A stretch of 64,000 bases of DNA from Hexactinellida sp. DTS-2022. Lineage: Eukaryota; Porifera; Hexactinellida. The stretch covers positions 434,001 through 498,000 of the forward strand of contig JAPNXP010000002.1 in the NCBI GenBank assembly GCA_028753945.1, read 5' to 3'. The notes beneath the pieces are model-generated. The model made no database searches and was not told where the DNA came from. It saw only the letters and a program-made list of their open reading frames with translations. Within the stretch, counting starts at the first letter, position 1, and every line of letters starts with the position of its first letter. This document shows positions 63,713 to 64,000 of the stretch, one piece after another. A program made the translations under genes and the position numbers.

Positions 63713-63776
63713 GTAGGATAAATATTGTCAGAAAATGTGTCTATTTATAGGTTTGTACATAGAAATTACTTATACA

Positions 63777-63933
63777 GGGCGTTAGTACGAACACGGTATT
63801 AATACGAAATTCCGGTTAATACGACACTGCACTATATCAGTCCCCTTCAAAGCCTTTTCAATACAAATGATATTGGTTAATACGAACACATTTTGACGTT
63901 CCCCTTTTGTTCGTACTAACGAGATTCTACTGT
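63777..63933. repeat. MITE family A near the right edge
   Basis: It runs from CAGGGCGTTAGTACGAACAC to CGAGATTCTACTG, with a small internal rearrangement, presumably within an intron of MPHOSPH6. Confidence 0.75.
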
Positions 63934-64000
63934 ATATCGGCCAACGCATTTCTAATGTAATTATCAGGGACTAGCAAGGTTATTTTAACATCAAAAATCA

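Overview
This window looks like nuclear DNA of an animal with a compact, AT-rich genome. Many genes are single open reading frames, others have short phase-consistent introns, and the recognisable set is metazoan (CHD1, TKFC, AIFM3, RAB18, STX17, SWEET/SLC50, IST1, profilin, PFKFB, NKAPD1, HERPUD, MED26, MPHOSPH6). Large numbers of short palindromic CAGT...ACTG transposon relics and TTG/CAA microsatellites fill the spacers. A non-bilaterian animal such as a sponge would fit, but this is inference; no marker in the window proves it.

Layout. 0.6-3.2 kb: a five-exon gene for an unrecognised helical protein. 3.8-5.6 kb: triokinase/FMN cyclase. 5.8-9.3 kb (minus): a two-exon coiled-coil gene. 11.3-16.8 kb: an intronless CHD1. 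18.9-20.0 kb: syntaxin 17, followed by a 1.35 kb minisatellite of 58-bp units. 21.5-39.0 kb: RAB18, whose seven exons I could rebuild with intact phase. Its third intron is about 15.6 kb and holds eight intronless genes on both strands, all from one multi-membrane protein family. 39.4-41.0 kb: a Rieske/AIFM3-type oxidoreductase. 41.4-51.3 kb: a six-exon SWEET sugar transporter whose last intron (6.9 kb) holds three intronless secreted-protein genes. 52-57.3 kb (minus): IST1, profilin, PFKFB, NKAPD1-like. 58.2-59.3 kb: a ninth, divergent member of the membrane family. 59.6-60.8 kb (minus): the 3' part of HERPUD. 61.9-62.7 kb: MED26. 63.4 kb to the edge: the first exon of MPHOSPH6.

Main discovery candidate: a family of nine 355-382 aa proteins with seven predicted membrane segments, predicted GPCR-like orientation (N-out), and two signatures that are not those of known receptor classes as I know them. 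One is a cysteine in the first outer loop (C-x5-7-[ST]-W/Y). The other is a near-invariant N-x-C-W in the third outer loop. Several end in a TPLL/NPLL or acidic dileucine-like tail. Eight of them sit inside a RAB18 intron, several with their own TATA-like box 30-50 bp before the ATG, so the host intron acts as a nest for a locally amplified receptor-like family. A second, smaller example of the same architecture is the secreted-protein trio in the SWEET intron.

The household genes do not form a pathway. Several do touch membrane traffic and autophagy (RAB18, STX17, IST1, HERPUD), but I see no sign of operon-like co-regulation. Mobile DNA is abundant: at least seven palindromic pogo-like MITE families with TA-type targets, one clear hAT-type MITE with an exact 8-bp target duplication, a three-level nest of hAT-like elements, and a satellite array built from one MITE end. 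No transposase gene is visible.
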